Source of the DNA: Comamonas sp. lk
GTDB lineage: Bacteria; Pseudomonadota; Gammaproteobacteria; Burkholderiales; Burkholderiaceae_C
Length of the DNA: 64,000 bases
Direction of reading: 5' to 3'
Assembly (NCBI GenBank): GCA_945869165.1
Contig: CAMBNY010000001.1
Coordinates: forward strand, 1 to 64,000
Each line of letters starts with the position of its first letter. Within the stretch, counting starts at the first letter, position 1. Below the pieces are notes generated by a model. It was not told where the DNA came from, did no database searches, and saw only the letters and a list, made by a program, of their open reading frames with translations. Shown here in pieces: positions 32,094-42,735 of the stretch. The position numbers and the translations under genes are program-made.

Positions 32094-33644
32094 ATGACCA
32101 CTATTACCCAAAACGACCTCGTTGAATCGGTGGCGGCTGCCCTGCAGTACATCAGCTACTACCACCCTGCGGACTACATCGCCCACCTGGCCCGCGCCTA
32201 CGAACACGAGCAAAGCCCAGCGGCTAAAGACGCTATCGCCCAGATCCTGACCAATAGCAAAATGAGCGCGACCGGTCATCGCCCGATTTGCCAGGACACC
32301 GGTATCGTCAATGTCTTCTTAAAAGTGGGCATGGACGTGCGTTTTGTAGGCTTTAGCGGGTCTGTGGACGATGCCGTGAACCAAGGCGTACGCCAAGGTT
32401 ATCTGCACCCAGACAACACCTTGCGTGCCAGCGTGGTAGCCGACCCCCAATTTGCGCGCATCAACACCAAGGACAACACGCCCGCCGTCATCTTTACCGA
32501 ACTGGTGCCCGGCAATACCGTGGAAGTGACGGTCGCGGCCAAAGGCGGCGGCTCGGAGAATAAAAGCAAGCTGGTCATGCTCAACCCCGGCGACTCGGTG
32601 GTGGACTGGGTGCTCAAAACCGTGCCGACCATGGGTGCGGGCTGGTGCCCGCCGGGCATGCTGGGCATAGGCATTGGCGGCACGGCAGAAAAAGCCATGC
32701 TCATGGCCAAAGAAAGCCTGATGGACGACCTTGATATGTATGCCTTGCAAGCCAAATCGTCATCGGGCCAGGCGCTGACGCAAACCGAGGAATTGCGCCT
32801 GGAGCTGTACGACAAGGTCAACGCGCTGGGCATTGGCGCCCAGGGCTTGGGCGGGCTGACCACGGTGCTGGACGTCAAAATCAAGCTTTACCCCACGCAC
32901 GCGGCCAGCAAGCCGGTGGCCATGATTCCTAACTGCGCCGCCACGCGCCACGCGCACTTTGTGCTGGACGGCAGCGGGCCAGCCTATTTAACGCCACCGC
33001 CCTTGGATTTGTGGCCATCGGTCGACTGGAGGCCCGATTACGTGAAGAGCACCCGCGTCGATCTCAACACGCTGACGCCTGCGCAAGTGGCGGCCTGGAA
33101 GCCAGGTCAGACGCTCTTGCTCAACGGAAAAATGCTCACTGGCCGCGATGCGGCCCACAAGCGCATCCAGGGAATGCTGGCCAAGGGCGAGGCGCTGCCG
33201 GTGGATTTCACCAGCCGGGTGATTTACTACGTAGGACCTGTCGACCCGGTAAAAGGCGAAGCGGTGGGCCCGGCCGGTCCGACCACAGCCACGCGCATGG
33301 ACGGATTTACCGAAATGATGCTGGCCCAAACCGGCCTGATCGCCATGGTGGGCAAGGCCGAACGCGGACCGGTGGCCATCGAAGCCATCAAAAAACACCA
33401 AAGTGCGTACTTGATGGCCGTCGGCGGTGCGGCCTATCTGGTGAGCAAAGCCATCAAGCACGCCAAAGTCGTGGCCTTTGCCGACCTGGGTATGGAGGCG
33501 ATTTACGAGTTTGATGTCGTAGACATGCCGGTGACCGTGGCCGTAGATGCTGGCGGCACCAGTGCACACATTACGGGTCCTGCCTTGTGGCAACAAAAAA
33601 TCGCCAGCGGCGAATTCAAAACCATTGCCGTGCAAGCGGCCTGA
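32094..33644 (+). CDS. fumarate hydratase, class I (iron-sulfur)
   Basis: A 516-residue [4Fe-4S] fumarase of the FumA/FumB type, interconverting fumarate and malate. The three cluster cysteines are recognisable in ICQDTGIVNVF, GWCPPGMLGIGIGG and PNCAATRHAHFVLDG. The C-terminal domain holds GPTTATRMDGFTEMMLAQTG and DLGMEAIYEFDVVDMPVTVAVD. The ATG at 32094 (MTTITQNDLVESVAAALQY) is the family start; upstream in-frame codons lie in the MITE-like element. murI follows 7 bp after the stop. Confidence 0.95.
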   Translation: MTTITQNDLVESVAAALQYISYYHPADYIAHLARAYEHEQSPAAKDAIAQILTNSKMSATGHRPICQDTGIVNVFLKVGMDVRFVGFSGSVDDAVNQGVRQGYLHPDNTLRASVVADPQFARINTKDNTPAVIFTELVPGNTVEVTVAAKGGGSENKSKLVMLNPGDSVVDWVLKTVPTMGAGWCPPGMLGIGIGGTAEKAMLMAKESLMDDLDMYALQAKSSSGQALTQTEELRLELYDKVNALGIGAQGLGGLTTVLDVKIKLYPTHAASKPVAMIPNCAATRHAHFVLDGSGPAYLTPPPLDLWPSVDWRPDYVKSTRVDLNTLTPAQVAAWKPGQTLLLNGKMLTGRDAAHKRIQGMLAKGEALPVDFTSRVIYYVGPVDPVKGEAVGPAGPTTATRMDGFTEMMLAQTGLIAMVGKAERGPVAIEAIKKHQSAYLMAVGGAAYLVSKAIKHAKVVAFADLGMEAIYEFDVVDMPVTVAVDAGGTSAHITGPALWQQKIASGEFKTIAVQAA

Positions 33645-33651
33645 AGCACTG

Positions 33652-34503
33652 ATGACATCTTCCGTCACTGCAATAGGCCCCATTGGGGTTTTTGACAGCG
33701 GCATCGGTGGCTTGAGCGTGCTGGGGGCATTGCGCAAAGAGCTACCCCATGAACAATTCGTCTACGTCGCCGATGCCGGCCATGCCCCCTATGGTGAGCG
33801 CGATTCTGCGCATGTCCTTAGGCGCTCGCAGGTATTGGCCGACTATCTTTATAGTACGCACCAGGTCAAGGCCTTGGTGCTTGCCTGCAACACGGCCACA
33901 GCCGCGGCGGTGGCCAGCCTGCGCCAACAGTACGTCAATTTGCCCATCGTCGGCATAGAACCCGCGCTCAAGCCCGCAGCAGCCCAAAGCGGCAGCGGCG
34001 TGGTCGCGGTAATGGCTACGCGCAGCACACTGGAGAGCGAAAAGTTTCAGGCCTTGCTCGCTGCGCAAGCGCCATCGGTGCGGTATTTATTGCAGGCTTG
34101 TGACGGTTTGGCAACGGCTATTGAACAGTCGGACCGGTTGGAGATTGAAGCCCTTTGCCAGCGCTATGTGCAATCTTTACGCCAAGCTCAGGACGGCGGG
34201 GCCCGCATTGACACCGTCGTGCTGGGCTGCACGCACTATGCGCTTGCGGTGGACGTTTTATCCAAGGCATGGGGACCCGGTGTGGCGCTTCTGGAAGCGG
34301 GTGAGCCCGTAGCCCGGCGCACGCGTCAAGTATTGAAGGAGGCTGGCAAATTGCAGGAACGCAAGGCGCATGATGCGCCCCATGACAGCGCCACCGATTC
34401 GCTTTTTTACACCACGGGCGATCCCGCGGCACTAGATCAGGCGCTTAAAGATTGGCTGCTCAAGCCGATGTCACATCAAGCCACAAAGCTGCAATTACCC
34501 TAA
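33652..34503 (+). CDS. murI: glutamate racemase
   Basis: A 283-residue racemase making D-glutamate for peptidoglycan. [16 protein letters not shown] and [13 protein letters not shown] mark the N-terminal lobe; the two catalytic cysteines are in [15 protein letters not shown] and [13 protein letters not shown]. The start at 33652 is 7 bp after the fumarase stop, so the two are likely co-transcribed although functionally unrelated. The convergent tRNA-Arg gene begins 17 bp after the stop. Confidence 0.95.
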   Translation: MTSSVTAIGPIGVFDSGIGGLSVLGALRKELPHEQFVYVADAGHAPYGERDSAHVLRRSQVLADYLYSTHQVKALVLACNTATAAAVASLRQQYVNLPIVGIEPALKPAAAQSGSGVVAVMATRSTLESEKFQALLAAQAPSVRYLLQACDGLATAIEQSDRLEIEALCQRYVQSLRQAQDGGARIDTVVLGCTHYALAVDVLSKAWGPGVALLEAGEPVARRTRQVLKEAGKLQERKAHDAPHDSATDSLFYTTGDPAALDQALKDWLLKPMSHQATKLQLP

Positions 34504-34520
34504 GATAATGACCATGTATT

Positions 34521-34597
34521 TGGCCTGTCCGACAGGAATCGAACCTGTGACCTACAGCTTAGAAGGCTGTTGCTCTATCCAACTGAGCTACGGACAG
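34521..34597 (-). tRNA. tRNA-Arg (anticodon TCT)
   Basis: A 77-nt cloverleaf on the minus strand. The acceptor stem is CTGTCCG/CGGACAG with discriminator G and an encoded CCA; the D arm is GCTCAGTTGGATAGAGC; the anticodon stem-loop ACAGC-CTTCTAA-GCTGT gives TCT; the T arm is ACAGG-TTCGATT-CCTGT. It decodes AGA. It lies between murI and tRNA-Pro and could be co-transcribed with the latter. Confidence 0.97.
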
Positions 34598-34654
34598 AAA
34601 AGCATGCGCGCTTCGAAAACGAAAAAGCCAAAGACAAGGCTTTGGCATGTACAG

Positions 34655-34731
<77 letters not shown>

Positions 34732-34806
34732 ACGCCTGCATTCTAACCGGCAGTGCTATCGGCACATTTACGGCCAACTATGCGCTACAACAAAGTCCGC
34801 GAAACG

Positions 34807-35550
34807 ATGAGCACGCCAGACCTCACGTGGATGTTGCCGGGCGACCCCTTTCCGCCCTTGAGCAGGACCTGGGGCCTCGACAGCGATGCGCCGGGCTTGT
34901 TAGCCGCCGGAGGTGCATTGGATGTGGAAACGCTGCAAGCAGCCTATGCGCGCGGAATTTTTCCTTGGTACAACCCACAGCAACCGACGCTATGGTGGAG
35001 CCCGGACCCGCGCATGGTGCTCCATACGCAGGATTTCCGCATCCACCCCTCTCTGAAAAAAACACTACGCCGCTTCCAACAGGACAAGGCTTGTGAAATC
35101 CGTATCGACAGTAACTTTGCATCGGTCATACGCCAATGCGCGCAGGCGCCGCGACAGGGTCAAAACGGCACCTGGATCGTTCCCGCGATGGTCGATGCCT
35201 ATATCGACTTTCACCACGCCGGTTATGCCCATAGCGTGGAAACCTGGGTGAAAGGCGAGATGGTGGCCGGGTTGTACTTTGTTGCCATGGGACGGGCCGT
35301 TTTTGGCGAATCTATGTTCACCCGTATTACCGACGGTTCAAAAATCGCCCTCGCCGCGCTGGTCGCCCTATGCAGGGCCCACGAGGTCCCCCAGTTGGAC
35401 TGCCAGCAGGTGACCACCCACCTGGCTCGACTCGGCGCGCGCCCGGTGCAACGTGCGCAGTTCCTTGGTACCATGCAACTGGCCAGGGCCCAAATGCCGG
35501 TTCCTTGGGAGTTTTCCCCCGAAAGTTGGAAGCATTTGCAACTGGCCTAA
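34807..35550 (+). CDS. aat: leucyl/phenylalanyl-tRNA--protein transferase
   Basis: A 247-residue transferase that adds Leu or Phe from tRNA to proteins starting with Lys or Arg, marking them for ClpS-ClpAP. Diagnostic segments are [72 protein letters not shown] and [20 protein letters not shown]. The start at 34807 ([17 protein letters not shown]) is chosen by homology; the ribosome site is weak. The next gene, 13 bp downstream, encodes the complementary N-degron transferase. Confidence 0.95.
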   Translation: MSTPDLTWMLPGDPFPPLSRTWGLDSDAPGLLAAGGALDVETLQAAYARGIFPWYNPQQPTLWWSPDPRMVLHTQDFRIHPSLKKTLRRFQQDKACEIRIDSNFASVIRQCAQAPRQGQNGTWIVPAMVDAYIDFHHAGYAHSVETWVKGEMVAGLYFVAMGRAVFGESMFTRITDGSKIALAALVALCRAHEVPQLDCQQVTTHLARLGARPVQRAQFLGTMQLARAQMPVPWEFSPESWKHLQLA

Positions 35551-35563
35551 TGACCTAAGCGTT

Positions 35564-36322
35564 ATGACCCATCTCCACGATCTGCCACTGCAGACGCTCC
35601 AGTTTTATTCCACTGCGCCGTATGAGTGCAGTTACCTTGACGGGCGTCAGGCCCGATCGCAGGTGGCGACGCCCAGCCATTTGATCGATAACAGCACGTA
35701 TTCCGGGTTGGTAGAGAGCGGGTTTCGGCGTAGTGGCATGTTCACCTACCGCCCCTATTGCGACGGATGCCAAGCCTGTGTACCGCTTCGCGTGCCGGTG
35801 GCGCAATTTAAGCCAAGTCGCAGCCAGCGTCGCGCCCTCGCACGACATGCCAATTTGCAAGTACGGGTGCAGCGTTTAGGTTTTTTGCAGGAACACTATG
35901 CGCTTTATTTACGCTACCAGCACAGCCGCCACGCTGGCGGTGGCATGGAAGAGGACAGTGTCAGCCAATACACCCAGTTTTTGCTTCAGAGCCGCGTCAA
36001 CTCCCGCCTTGTTGAGTTCCGAGAGCCGGGGCTTGGGGATGCGCCCAGTGTATTGAAAATGGTATCGATATTGGATGTGTTGGACGATGGCATTTCCGCG
36101 GTCTATACCTTTTACGAGCCCCAAGCAGATGCTAGTTTTGGCACTTACAACGTAATGTGGCAATTACAACAAGCCAAATCGTTGGGCCTGTCCTTTTTAT
36201 ACTTGGGCTACTGGATTGAGCAAAGTCAAAAAATGAATTACAAAATGCGCTTCGCGCCGTCGCAAATTTTGGTGGATGGGCGTTGGCAGGATAGCAGTCC
36301 TCGTCTCAACTCAAAATCGTGA
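35564..36322 (+). CDS. bpt: aspartate/glutamate leucyltransferase (arginyltransferase-like)
   Basis: A 252-residue Bpt/ATE-family enzyme that adds Leu to proteins starting with Asp or Glu. It begins [34 protein letters not shown], has the [26 protein letters not shown] motif with its cysteines, the [20 protein letters not shown] region, and the C-terminal [23 protein letters not shown] block. Together with aat it covers both branches of the bacterial N-degron pathway. Confidence 0.94.
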   Translation: MTHLHDLPLQTLQFYSTAPYECSYLDGRQARSQVATPSHLIDNSTYSGLVESGFRRSGMFTYRPYCDGCQACVPLRVPVAQFKPSRSQRRALARHANLQVRVQRLGFLQEHYALYLRYQHSRHAGGGMEEDSVSQYTQFLLQSRVNSRLVEFREPGLGDAPSVLKMVSILDVLDDGISAVYTFYEPQADASFGTYNVMWQLQQAKSLGLSFLYLGYWIEQSQKMNYKMRFAPSQILVDGRWQDSSPRLNSKS

Positions 36323-36387
36323 AATTCCCCGGAATTCGCAATAGGTCCGTTCGATAGCGCAAAATCAGGCGTTCCAGACACCTGCTT

Positions 36388-37167
36388 ATGACCAAACAAG
36401 ACTCCAACAGCCCATCGTCACCTTCGGTTCAAGTGATCGAGCGCATGTTCACACTCATTGACGTTTTAGCTTCTCGGGAGGAAGCTATGACACTCAAAGA
36501 AATCAGTGACCGCGCGGGCTTGCATCCCTCGACCGCGCACCGAATCCTCAATGACCTGGTGTTAGGCCGCTTTGCGGACCGCCCCCAGGCGGGCAGTTAT
36601 CGCCTAGGCATGCGTCTGCTCGAATTAGGCAATCTGGTAAAGGGTCGGCTCAATGTTCGCGATGCAGCGCTGGCACCGATGCGCGAGTTGCATAAATTGA
36701 CCCAGCAACCCGTCAACTTGAGTATGCGCCAAGGCGACGAAATTATTTATGTAGAACGTGCATTTAGCGAACGATCGGGTATGCAAGTTGTGCGCGCGAT
36801 AGGTGGACGCGCGCCGCTGCATTTGACGTCAGTAGGCAAACTGTTTTTGGCTGCCGATGACCCGCAACGTATTCGCAACTACGCCACACGCACGGGACTG
36901 CAGGGACACACCAAAAACAGCATTACCGACTTGCCTACCCTGGAACGCGAATTATCACGGGTGCGCCAATATGGCCAAGCCAGCGATAACGAGGAGTTAG
37001 AGTTGGGCGTACGCTGTATGGCGGCGGGCATTTACGACGACCAGAACAAGCTTATCGCAGGATTGTCAATTTCCTCGCCCTCCAGTCGGATGGAAGACGG
37101 CTGGATGCCGCGTCTCAAGGAAACCGCGCAGGAAATTTCTAAAACACTCGGTTTTAGTGGACGGTGA
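36388..37167 (+). CDS. IclR family transcriptional regulator
   Basis: A 259-residue regulator. The N-terminal winged helix-turn-helix is seen in VIERMFTLIDVLASREEAMTLKEISDRAGLHPSTAHRILNDL (about residues 15-55), followed by the linker LLELGNLVKGRL and an effector-binding domain with APLHLTSVGKLFLA and GVRCMAAGIYDDQNKLIAGLSIS. The ligand is unknown: neighbours (bpt, a D,D-peptidase) are not obvious targets. It is convergent with the peptidase gene, with a 53-bp gap. Confidence 0.93.
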   Translation: MTKQDSNSPSSPSVQVIERMFTLIDVLASREEAMTLKEISDRAGLHPSTAHRILNDLVLGRFADRPQAGSYRLGMRLLELGNLVKGRLNVRDAALAPMRELHKLTQQPVNLSMRQGDEIIYVERAFSERSGMQVVRAIGGRAPLHLTSVGKLFLAADDPQRIRNYATRTGLQGHTKNSITDLPTLERELSRVRQYGQASDNEELELGVRCMAAGIYDDQNKLIAGLSISSPSSRMEDGWMPRLKETAQEISKTLGFSGR

Positions 37168-37220
37168 ACCGGCTTGTTTCGGGCCTCTTGCCGACAGCGG
37201 TGCTCGTTCCCTGCCGATTC

Positions 37221-38345
37221 TTACTGGATCAAACTCTGACCCGACCGATCCAGCGTGGCAACCGGGGACAAACGCGGGCTCACCACAGGGCTTGACTCGA
37301 CCCACCGCCGAACGCGTTCAGCGTCCGCAATACGGCTGAATTTCCCAGCAGAATCTAAAAACACCATAATTATTTTTCGACCAGCCACCTTGGCCTGCAT
37401 CACCAAACATTGCCCAGCTTCCGATATATAGCCGGTCTTTTGGAGGCCAATATCCCAATCCGGGTTCTTAACGAGTCGGTTGGTATTGTTGAATTGCAGC
37501 GTGCGACGACCCACTTCCACTTGGTAGCCAGGAGATGTCGAAAACGCCCGCAAGGTGGGGTCCGCATACGCATAGTTGACCAAGGTAGCCAGGTCTTTAG
37601 CACTCGATTGATTACGACTGGACAGACCCGTCGGTTCGGCGTAGCTGGTAGCACTCATACCCAATTCAGCTGCTTTGGTGTTCATCAATGCTACAAAACG
37701 ACTGATGCCGCCAGGGAAAGTACGGCCTAAGGCATGCGCCGCACGGTTTTCACTGGCCATAAGTGCTAGATGTAACAACTCAGCACGGCTCAATGTGGTT
37801 CCTACGATAAGCCGTGAGCGGCTCCCTTTTTCCATATCTACATCGTCCTGACTGATGGTGATAAGGTCATCCATAGGCAGGCGTGCCTCACTGATCAGTA
37901 CGCCCGTCATAAGTTTGGTGATCGACGCGATCGGCAGCACCGCCAGTTCATTTTTGTGTAACAGAACCTCTTTCGTATCCTGATCAATCACAAAGGCCAC
38001 ACTGGATTTAAGTGCCAGGGCGTCAGGCGCCGATTGCAGTCCGGCGATATCACCAAACGAGGGGCGCTTACGCGCAGCTACGATGTTGGGCTTGGACTTG
38101 GACTTGGACTTGGACTTGGACTTGAACTTGGACTTGGCTTTAGATTTGACAGCTATCTTTTGGCCGGCGCGGGCTTTAACTTGTTTGCTTTTGGCTTGTT
38201 GTCGTACGGGGTCAACCTTTGAGCCGCGCGAGGCATCCTGAGCGGAAAATACTGACCCAAAGGTCAATAAAGACGCAATAAGCGTTATTTTTAGTAAAAA
38301 TTGAAGAGCCAAAGTGCTGCGAGTCCGTATTAAAACTTGCGTCAC
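37221..38345 (-). CDS. D-alanyl-D-alanine endopeptidase/carboxypeptidase (S11, PBP7-like)
   Basis: A 374-residue penicillin-binding protein. An N-terminal hydrophobic helix (LALQFLLKITLIASLLTFGSVFS) acts as the export signal. A strongly basic Lys/Ser-rich linker follows at about residues 48-90, encoded in part by a hexanucleotide tandem repeat. The catalytic domain has SxxK in PIASITKLMTG, SxN in MASENRAAHALGR and KTG in GLQKTGYISEAG, all intact. It should cleave D,D bonds in peptidoglycan. The basic linker may bind anionic polymers; that is inference. Confidence 0.92.
   Translation of the reverse strand: MTQVLIRTRSTLALQFLLKITLIASLLTFGSVFSAQDASRGSKVDPVRQQAKSKQVKARAGQKIAVKSKAKSKFKSKSKSKSKSKPNIVAARKRPSFGDIAGLQSAPDALALKSSVAFVIDQDTKEVLLHKNELAVLPIASITKLMTGVLISEARLPMDDLITISQDDVDMEKGSRSRLIVGTTLSRAELLHLALMASENRAAHALGRTFPGGISRFVALMNTKAAELGMSATSYAEPTGLSSRNQSSAKDLATLVNYAYADPTLRAFSTSPGYQVEVGRRTLQFNNTNRLVKNPDWDIGLQKTGYISEAGQCLVMQAKVAGRKIIMVFLDSAGKFSRIADAERVRRWVESSPVVSPRLSPVATLDRSGQSLIQ
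38091..38138. repeat. hexanucleotide tandem repeat within PBP gene
   Basis: Eight consecutive copies of CTTGGA (copies six and eight differ by one base), which on the coding strand give alternating Lys-Ser dipeptides. A change in copy number keeps the frame and would lengthen or shorten the basic linker. Confidence 0.9.
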
Positions 38346-38444
38346 GCATAAAGCGCAACGAACAAAAGCCGCAGTTTAATCAAAAAACAAAATAAATCAA
38401 GCACTTGGGCGAGAAACATCAAGCAAAATCATGTAAACCGGGGC

Positions 38445-39983
38445 TCACCCCTGTGCTGCAACCCGATCGGCCTTGCTTTGTAACTTGTTTAGCGCGCTCA
38501 GATACGCTTTTGCGGAGGCCACCACGATATCCGGATCGGCGCCCGTTCCGTTTACGACGCGGCCACTGTTTTGCAAACGCACGGTGACTTCACCTTGGCT
38601 CTCCGTAGACCCACTGATGGCATTTACAGAATAAAGCACCATTTCAGCGCCGCTCTTCACATGCGATTCGATTGCTTTTAGCGACGCATCGACCGGGCCA
38701 TTGCCATCCGAGGTGGCACTAACTTCGATTCCTGCGACAACAAACACGATCGAGGCCTGGGGACGCTCGCCAGTTTCACTGTGTTGAGACAGTGAAACAA
38801 AGGCAAATTGCTCTTGCGCCTGGGACACGCTCTCGTCACTCACCAATGCCAGGATGTCCTCATCAAATATCTCGGATTTGCGATCTGCCAACTCTTTGAA
38901 ACGCGCAAACGCAGCATTGATTTCGGTCTCGCTATCAAGTTGAACACCCAGCTCCAACAAGCGCTGCTTAAAAGCATTGCGGCCACTGAGTTTGCCCAGC
39001 ACAATTTTGTTGGCGCTCCAACCCACATCCTCTGCGCGCATGATTTCATATGTGTCGCGTGCCTTGAGCACGCCATCCTGATGAATACCGGAGGCGTGCG
39101 CAAACGCATTGGCGCCGACCACGGCTTTGTTGGGTTGCACCACAAAGCCGGTCGTCTGGCTGACCATGCGGCTCGCTGCCAGGATATGGCGGGTATCTAT
39201 ACCCATGTCCAAGCCGAAATAGTCACGACGGGTTTTCACCGCCATCACTACCTCTTCGAGGCTGCAATTGCCAGCCCGCTCGCCCAGGCCGTTGATAGTG
39301 CACTCTACCTGGCGCGCGCCCCCAATCTTGACGCCGGCCAATGAATTGGCCACGGCCATGCCCAAATCGTTGTGGCAATGCACCGACCAAATCGCTTTGT
39401 CCGAGTTGGGAATGCGCTCGCGCAGTGAACGGATGAATTCACCGTACAACTCAGGGATAGCGTAGCCCACGGTATCGGGCACATTGATGGTAGAGGCTCC
39501 CTCGTTGATCACGGCCTCGATCACCCGGCATAAAAAATCAGGGTCGCTGCGGTAACCGTCCTCCGGGCTAAATTCCACGTCGCTTACAAGATTGCGGGCA
39601 AAACGAACCGCCAGCTGCGCCTGGGCATAGACCTCATCAGGCGTCATGCGCAGCTTTTTTTCCATATGCAGCGCTGAAGTTGCGATAAAGGTGTGTATGC
39701 GTGAGCGGCGAGCGCCTTTGAGCGCCTCGGCTGCACGCGCTATATCACGATCATTGGCGCGCGCCAGCGAACACACCGTCGAGTCTTTGATGTTGTTGGC
39801 CACCAATTGCACGGCGTCAAAATCTCCGTTAGAACTGGCGGCAAAACCGGCCTCGATCACGTCCACCTTGAGTCGCTCCAACTGGCGGGCGATACGCAGC
39901 TTTTCGTCGCGCGTCATGGAGGCACCCGGCGATTGCTCGCCATCGCGCAAGGTGGTGTCGAAAATAATGAGTTGGTCAGACAT
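38445..39983 (-). CDS. leuA: 2-isopropylmalate synthase
   Basis: A 512-residue enzyme for the first committed step of leucine synthesis (2-ketoisovalerate + acetyl-CoA). The N-terminal [27 protein letters not shown], the [19 protein letters not shown] metal-binding segment and [18 protein letters not shown] define the TIM barrel. The C-terminal LeuA allosteric domain (about residues 390-505) is present, so leucine feedback is expected. It lies 54 bp downstream of pssA on the same strand and is the last gene of the ilvBNC-pssA-leuA run. Confidence 0.96.
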   Translation of the reverse strand: MSDQLIIFDTTLRDGEQSPGASMTRDEKLRIARQLERLKVDVIEAGFAASSNGDFDAVQLVANNIKDSTVCSLARANDRDIARAAEALKGARRSRIHTFIATSALHMEKKLRMTPDEVYAQAQLAVRFARNLVSDVEFSPEDGYRSDPDFLCRVIEAVINEGASTINVPDTVGYAIPELYGEFIRSLRERIPNSDKAIWSVHCHNDLGMAVANSLAGVKIGGARQVECTINGLGERAGNCSLEEVVMAVKTRRDYFGLDMGIDTRHILAASRMVSQTTGFVVQPNKAVVGANAFAHASGIHQDGVLKARDTYEIMRAEDVGWSANKIVLGKLSGRNAFKQRLLELGVQLDSETEINAAFARFKELADRKSEIFDEDILALVSDESVSQAQEQFAFVSLSQHSETGERPQASIVFVVAGIEVSATSDGNGPVDASLKAIESHVKSGAEMVLYSVNAISGSTESQGEVTVRLQNSGRVVNGTGADPDIVVASAKAYLSALNKLQSKADRVAAQG

Positions 39984-40037
39984 ACGAGGCCTCCAAAAAC
40001 TGCTTGTCTAAGACCGACACGGTCATGCCAAGCCTAA

Positions 40038-40853
40038 TTATTTGTGCATGCCGCGTTCATCGGGTTCGTCGGTCGACGTACTGATCACACTGACCGGAAC
40101 ACCCCGGAACCGGCGCACGCAATACACCACGTAGCCACTGAACCCGTACACCACAAAAATGCCCAGCATCACCGTAGGCGGATCGATATTGATGATGGCG
40201 ATCCCCAGCGCAATCAGCACGATCACAGCGAATGGCACGCTTTGCTTCATGCTGACGTCTTTGAAGCTGTAGAAGGGCACATTGGTTACCATGGTCAAAC
40301 CGGCGTACAAGACCCAGGCAAACATAAACCAGGCCATCGAGGCAGGTGCAGTCCCTCGATCAGTACACCACCAGATAAACCCGGCAACCAGGGCTGCTGC
40401 GGCTGGGGACGGAAGCCCTTGGAAATAGCGCTTATCTACCACATGGGTGTTCACATTAAAACGCGCCAGGCGCAAGGCGGCGCAGGAGCAATACACAAAA
40501 GCGGCAAACCAACCCCATTTGCCTAGATCTTTGAGCACCCATTCGTAGGACACCAAGGCCGGCGCAGCACCGAAAGACACCATATCCGACAAGGAATCCA
40601 TTTGCTCGCCGAACGCGCTTTGGGTGTTGGTCATGCGGGCAACACGCCCGTCTAGGCTGTCAAGCACCATGGCACAAAAAATACCGATGGCGGACTGGTC
40701 GAAATGTCCTTGCATGGCCATGACCACTGCGTAAAAGCCGCCGAACAAAGCAGCCAATGTAAATAAATTAGGAAGGATGTAAATGCCTTTGCGCCGCTTG
40801 CGCACAAAAACGGGCCCGTCGCTTTCAGCCTGCGTCTGTGTGTTTTCGTCCAT
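40038..40853 (-). CDS. pssA: CDP-diacylglycerol--serine O-phosphatidyltransferase
   Basis: A 271-residue integral membrane enzyme making phosphatidylserine, the precursor of phosphatidylethanolamine. The CDP-alcohol phosphatidyltransferase motif is complete: DSLDGRVARM, then FGEQMDSLSDMVSFG. About seven hydrophobic segments follow. The N terminus (KRRKGIYILPNLFTLAALFGGFYA) is typical of the type II-like family in betaproteobacteria. It is embedded between ilvC and leuA. Confidence 0.94.
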   Translation of the reverse strand: MDENTQTQAESDGPVFVRKRRKGIYILPNLFTLAALFGGFYAVVMAMQGHFDQSAIGIFCAMVLDSLDGRVARMTNTQSAFGEQMDSLSDMVSFGAAPALVSYEWVLKDLGKWGWFAAFVYCSCAALRLARFNVNTHVVDKRYFQGLPSPAAAALVAGFIWWCTDRGTAPASMAWFMFAWVLYAGLTMVTNVPFYSFKDVSMKQSVPFAVIVLIALGIAIINIDPPTVMLGIFVVYGFSGYVVYCVRRFRGVPVSVISTSTDEPDERGMHK

Positions 40854-40963
40854 GCAATGATCCCGTTTGATTCAGTTGTTGCGTACGGCCAAGCCCCACC
40901 CTCAGCCGCATAACAAGTGCAGTGTACGCTGAGCAAGGCCGTGGGTACCACCCTTTTGAAATG

Positions 40964-40989
40964 CCAAAGGCCACCGAAGTGGCCTTTGG
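40964..40989 (-). terminator. stable UUCG hairpin after ilvC
   Basis: A perfect 11-bp inverted repeat, CCAAAGGCCAC/GTGGCCTTTGG, with a TTCG loop when read on the minus strand, 31 bp after the ilvC stop. The C-UUCG-G closing makes a very stable hairpin. Only a weak T-rich stretch follows (CATTTC), so it may be a partial terminator or a processing/stability element between ilvC and pssA-leuA. Confidence 0.6.
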
Positions 40990-41019
40990 ACGCAGTCCCT
41001 ATCCCCGCAAAGGAATAGT

Positions 41020-42072
<1,053 letters not shown>

Positions 42073-42135
42073 TTACAAAACCAATTCAGCTAGCCCGCTG
42101 TTTGCATCAGGATACCCACAGCGGCGCGCCTTCAA

Positions 42136-42627
42136 TTACACGCGCAATACCCGCTCACCGCGTCCGATACCGCTGGCACCGGTGCGCACCGTCTCCAAAA
42201 TCGCGTCCGTCTCGATAGCCTGCAAGAACGCATCGTTTTTGGCCTGGTCACCCGTCAGCTCGATGGTGTAGCTTTTGTCTGTCACGTCGATCACACGACC
42301 CCGGAAAATGTCGGCCATACGCTTCATTTCCTCGCGCTCTTTGCCCACCGCGCGCACCTTGACGATCATGAGTTCACGCTCGATGTAAGCACCTTCTGTC
42401 AAATCCACCACCTTGACCACCTCAATCAGGCGGTTCAAATGTTTGGTAATTTGCTCAATCACATCGTCCGAGCCATTGGTCTGCAAAGTCATGCGCGACA
42501 GGCTGGGGTCTTCGGTGGGCGCCACCGTGAGGGATTCGATGTTGTAACCACGGGCGGAAAACAAGCCGACCACGCGCGACAAGGCGCCGGGTTCGTTTTC
42601 CAGCAAAACAGCGATGATATGTTTCAT
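42136..42627 (-). CDS. ilvN: acetolactate synthase small (regulatory) subunit
   Basis: A 163-residue regulatory subunit. The N-terminal ACT domain reads MKHIIAVLLENEPGALSRVVGLFSARGYNIESLTVAPTEDPSLSRMT, with the ENEPGALSRV valine-binding loop. The C-terminal ALS_ss domain includes REREEMKRMADIFRG-like sequence and SYTIELTGDQAKNDAFLQAI. The start at 42627 is the conserved MKHIIAV; the frame extends upstream without support. It confers valine feedback on IlvB, encoded 108 bp upstream. Confidence 0.96.
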   Translation of the reverse strand: MKHIIAVLLENEPGALSRVVGLFSARGYNIESLTVAPTEDPSLSRMTLQTNGSDDVIEQITKHLNRLIEVVKVVDLTEGAYIERELMIVKVRAVGKEREEMKRMADIFRGRVIDVTDKSYTIELTGDQAKNDAFLQAIETDAILETVRTGASGIGRGERVLRV

Positions 42628-42735
42628 AGATACAAGACGCCTCTTTTCACCGCCCTCCCCTAGGCGCGGTAACGCCCAGGCTTGGCAAGCAATAGATTTG
42701 TCAGTCAATAGTTAATTTAATGCAGTCCTTGCCGC

